Positions 61,401 to 64,000 of a DNA stretch of 64,000 bases are shown here, piece by piece. Made by a program: the position numbers and the translations under genes. A model generated the notes under the pieces. It did not search any database. It was not told the DNA's origin and saw only the letters and a program-made list of their open reading frames with translations. The DNA is from Galaxea fascicularis. Lineage: Eukaryota; Cnidaria; Anthozoa; Scleractinia; Euphylliidae. Position 1 is the first letter of the stretch; each line of letters begins with the position of its first letter. Where the stretch lies: contig OX419336.1 of the NCBI GenBank assembly GCA_948470475.1, positions 4,032,984-4,096,983 of the forward strand, read 5' to 3'.

Positions 61401-64000
61401 TTTTGCACGCAAACTGTCAACAAGTTTCAAATTGGCTTAGTGTTGACCTGCGGGTCTACAGACGGCTTTTAACGAGTTTAATGGTCATTAACTCAATGAT
61501 CTAATTGTAACTTTGCGAGATTTTCACGAGAAGAGGCCTATTGTAACTCACGCGATACTTCGATGAATACCTCTGTGTAAATGGAGTTGGGTGTAAAATA
61601 TCTGCTACTTTAATATTAGGATGGCAAGGTCGAGTATTTATCGGCTGACATTACCCCGAGTAAAGGAAGAGAGTTACGTAACACCCACATAAAAATTTTC
61701 GCGACAATGGAAATTTTCTACAAAATTAAATTCGCAGCTTATATTGACCAAATTAAATTTAGGACACTAATTAAAGGAAAAAATGATCTAAAAATAACAT
61801 GGAGGGAGAGTAACCCTCCTCTATTGTTTCACACTCCTTCCATGAAATGAAACAAAGCGTTAGAAATAACTCAAAACAATTTCGAAGAGGAGGACGATCT
61901 GTTGTGCACAGACTTGAATAAACTTGGCCTTAACGAATAGCCTATTAAACCTGCATTCCTCACTGTCCTTGAAAAATTTCTTAAGATAAAAGCAGAATAA
62001 TTTCCCTTATTCTCAAGTAGGGGTATTTTAACCCTCTAACGCCCGATATCAAGATATGTATTCTCCCTACAGCTCTCATGTATTTCATATGTTACATCTA
62101 AGGAGAATTTCTATAAACCGTTAGCTTAACTGCCTGGTGATCATTCCCTGTATTCTCATGTTCTGTATCATTGCCAAACTAGTGATATGATAACAAGAAG
62201 TTAGATGGTGGTCTCTGTTAGGATGTAAAATTAATGGTAAAGGAGAACAGAATTGGATAATGGTCATTCCACTTGGTCAGGAAAATCAACACGCATAAGG
62301 AACCTCCAAGTTCAGAATCTGGAAGCAGACAGTACAAATGAATGTCCTGTGTCACTAACCATACGGTATGTTTAATTGGGAAGGCGACGCTCGTCTTCAT
62401 TTTTGCTAATGTGACCTCAGTGGTAATGCAAAAAATGTTGAACGGAAACTAAATTGTCGCCAGGATATTGCTTGCAACTCTCCTTTTTACCCCACCCAAT
62501 TTTGATTTGTTCCAGTTTTGTTTTTGTTTTTTTCAGTTTTAACTGGATTGAGCATGTGTTTTTTTGTTTGTTTGTTTTTTTACTAAACATTCTCAGGCAA
62601 GAGAAAAAACAGTCATGAAATCCTGTCTCTCCGGTACGACAGGGACATGTAACCGATTTGACTAGAAGAAACAACGAAAATACGTAGTTTACCCCACGAG
62701 GATTGACGTCATATTTCTATCCTCAATGATATGAAACCTCCTCCAGTAATATGAACGTTTTCTTCATTGCCGTCTCCATATTGAGTAGCCTGAACAATAC
62801 TCTCTCGTAGTTTCACGTAGATTTTGTGGGAACATATGTTCATAATTAGTATCTTAAACGGTAATTTTGGCTCAAAATAAGGTAGCTAATTTGGAAAAAC
62901 GTGCTAGCGGCTCGCTAAGAATGTTGATAACGGGTGTATCTATCGCTGATCTATTAAAAGACGACAATGTGAACGTGCAGACATTGAAAACATTAAGTTA
63001 TTTTTCATAGTCTTGAGGAATCCCAGGCTTTGACAATCGTCCTTTACTCCGGCTTATTATTACAATTTTTTCCGTTTCGAACTTAAGTTGCAACAATTAA
63101 AAAAAAAAAAAAAGCGACTACGAATAAATAAATTTTGTGGGGGTTTCGGTGAAAACGAAGTTCACTATAACTTATGTTCTTTTTATGGAAGAGAATTTTA
63201 TCTTTGGAATCTAAATAAACAGGGAATGGGAAATATATAAAAAAGTGTATATATTTTTTCAAGGCCAACGTAAACAGCTCTCCCGCATAGAGTAAACAGG
63301 TTTTTTTTATGTTGATCTTATTTGATGGAAGAAAGCAATTCTTGATTTGCTCATAGACCATTCTGTAGTCCGCATTCCATACGATAAAACTAAGAAGCAT
63401 AGAATTTTCGAGAAAACTCGCTGTTAATAGGGTCAAGATCAAGTTTACTACATATGGGACAAAGGTTTAAAAAACCTGTGAGCTGATTTCCATTATGCGT
63501 ATTGCACATTTTTACGCTGAGGCAAGAAGCTGATTTGCTTTAACCTTTTAAAATTTCTGACCTCGGCATCTTGCATATGGCAAGCAGTTTGCAATTTTAA
63601 GTTGACAACTGGTTCCTTCGTTGGAATAGGAAAATGTCAGTCATCAGCCTGAAGAGTCTGTAACATTTGCCTCTTCTTTCCGGGACGGCAATAAACAAAA
63701 AGTGGCCTCTTAATTTTGCTAATTAAAAACAAGGAGATTTTTTAGGTCGATCATGATTTCAAGGAATGGGGATTTCATAAATTATAAGTTAGCTCTCTTA
63801 CCTTTCCTCTTTAGCGTCAACTTTTTGTTTTGTTTTCTCGCTTCGCATTTGGCAACAACGAAAAGACATGTATTTTTGTACGTTTTTCCGTTGCTGCCAC
63901 AAATAGGCTTATATTGATTATCACACTGGCTTTCAACTGGGCACATTCCAGATTTCTCGGCTTTAGGTTTTCCACATTCCCCTTTGTACAGCATTGTCAA
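58488..64000 (-). CDS. Multi-domain Kazal-type serine protease inhibitor (5' part beyond window)
   Basis: Two minus-strand exons are visible: 63802-64000 (open to the edge) and 58488-58942. They are joined at a phase-1 junction that rebuilds the G of a KG/PC linker. The visible protein holds the end of one Kazal unit plus three more. Each of the three carries C-x7-C-G-S-(D/N)-x-K-T-Y-x-N-x-C (KPICGSNGKTY, RPVCGSDKKTY, KPVCGSDGKTY). Units of about 65-70 residues are separated by (K/D)GxC linkers. The C-terminus is a highly basic tail of about 30 residues (KKGKRKNGKK, KKDKKDRSGRKERK). Such proteins are secreted inhibitors of subtilisin- or trypsin-like proteases, or follistatin-like extracellular proteins. 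From Kazal numbering the P1 residues would be N, S and I, so trypsin inhibition is not predicted. The signal peptide must lie beyond 64000. The visible intron is 4.86 kb; further exons inside it are not excluded. Confidence 0.9.
58961..59582. mobile_element. pogo/Tigger-like MITE, split by a nested MITE
   Basis: The ends cagtggaaccccgtt and ggcggggttcgactg are inverted copies, flanked by TA on both sides, as for Tc1/mariner-pogo elements. The words ggtcac, ccgtatta(a)cg and ggccgt recur inside. The GGCCCC MITE at 59040-59189 interrupts it. Confidence 0.8.
59040..59189. mobile_element. MITE with GGCCCC...GGGGCC ends (copy 2), nested
   Basis: Nearly identical to 6633-6778 along its whole length, including ggtggatagcgctatccagc near the right end. 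It lies inside the pogo-like element, so it is the younger insertion. Confidence 0.92.
59583..63801. other. Intron sequence of the Kazal gene, no gene recognised
   Basis: AT-rich intron. The longest frame (59602-60006, + strand) shows no known motif and is not supported. A region near 62030-62160 resembles the aaccctctaa-type repeat of 18460-18846. The rest shows nothing I recognise. No further CGS(D/N)xKTY-type Kazal exon was noticed on the minus strand. Confidence 0.5.

Overview
The window is animal nuclear DNA, most likely from an anthozoan cnidarian such as a stony coral or sea anemone. The genes have many short exons with canonical GT/AG introns, and their closest recognisable relatives are metazoan proteins (FANCI, PPT2, EXOSC1, C6orf163, a cGAS-like receptor, Kazal inhibitors). 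Introns and spacers are packed with short terminal-inverted-repeat elements and tRNA-headed SINE-like repeats. The lineage call is inference; no mitochondrial or rRNA marker is present. Exon models were built by eye from splice sites and reading phase, using remembered vertebrate proteins as a guide.

Layout. 1-5716 has no recognisable gene, only repeats. EXOSC1 (exosome cap subunit CSL4) runs leftward, 10104 to 5717, 4 exons. It is head-to-head with a C6orf163-like coiled-coil gene, 10338-14183, 4 exons, across a 233-bp spacer. An intronless cGAS-like nucleotidyltransferase gene follows at 14949-16796. After about 2.8 kb of repeats, PPT2 (lysosomal thioesterase) runs leftward, 24692 to 19596, 8 exons. 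It is head-to-head with FANCI, 24922-56313, which I resolve into 50 coding exons totalling 4152 nt, in frame throughout and encoding 1383 residues. A convergent, 5'-incomplete Kazal inhibitor gene enters from the right edge and stops at 58488.

Function. EXOSC1 acts in RNA decay, FANCI in interstrand-crosslink repair, PPT2 in the lysosome, the cGAS-like protein probably in innate sensing, and the Kazal protein in extracellular protease control. These are unrelated jobs; the only functional coupling suggested by the layout is the two divergent promoters. The PPT2/FANCI spacer has a palindromic E2F-type site and two CCAAT boxes. The EXOSC1/C6orf163 spacer has YY1-like motifs.

Most interesting points. 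The cGAS-like receptor keeps all three catalytic acids, lacks the cGAS zinc ribbon, and has an unrecognised C-terminal extension of about 250 residues. FANCI keeps the monoubiquitination lysine (K530 here) and an SQ cluster but has an acidic tail in place of the vertebrate EDGE motif. FANCI introns hold a perfect 57-bp inverted repeat, a 934-bp fold-back element built of short repeats, a 536-bp TIR element with a 62-bp tandem repeat, and a decayed PIF/Harbinger transposon with a TAA target duplication.
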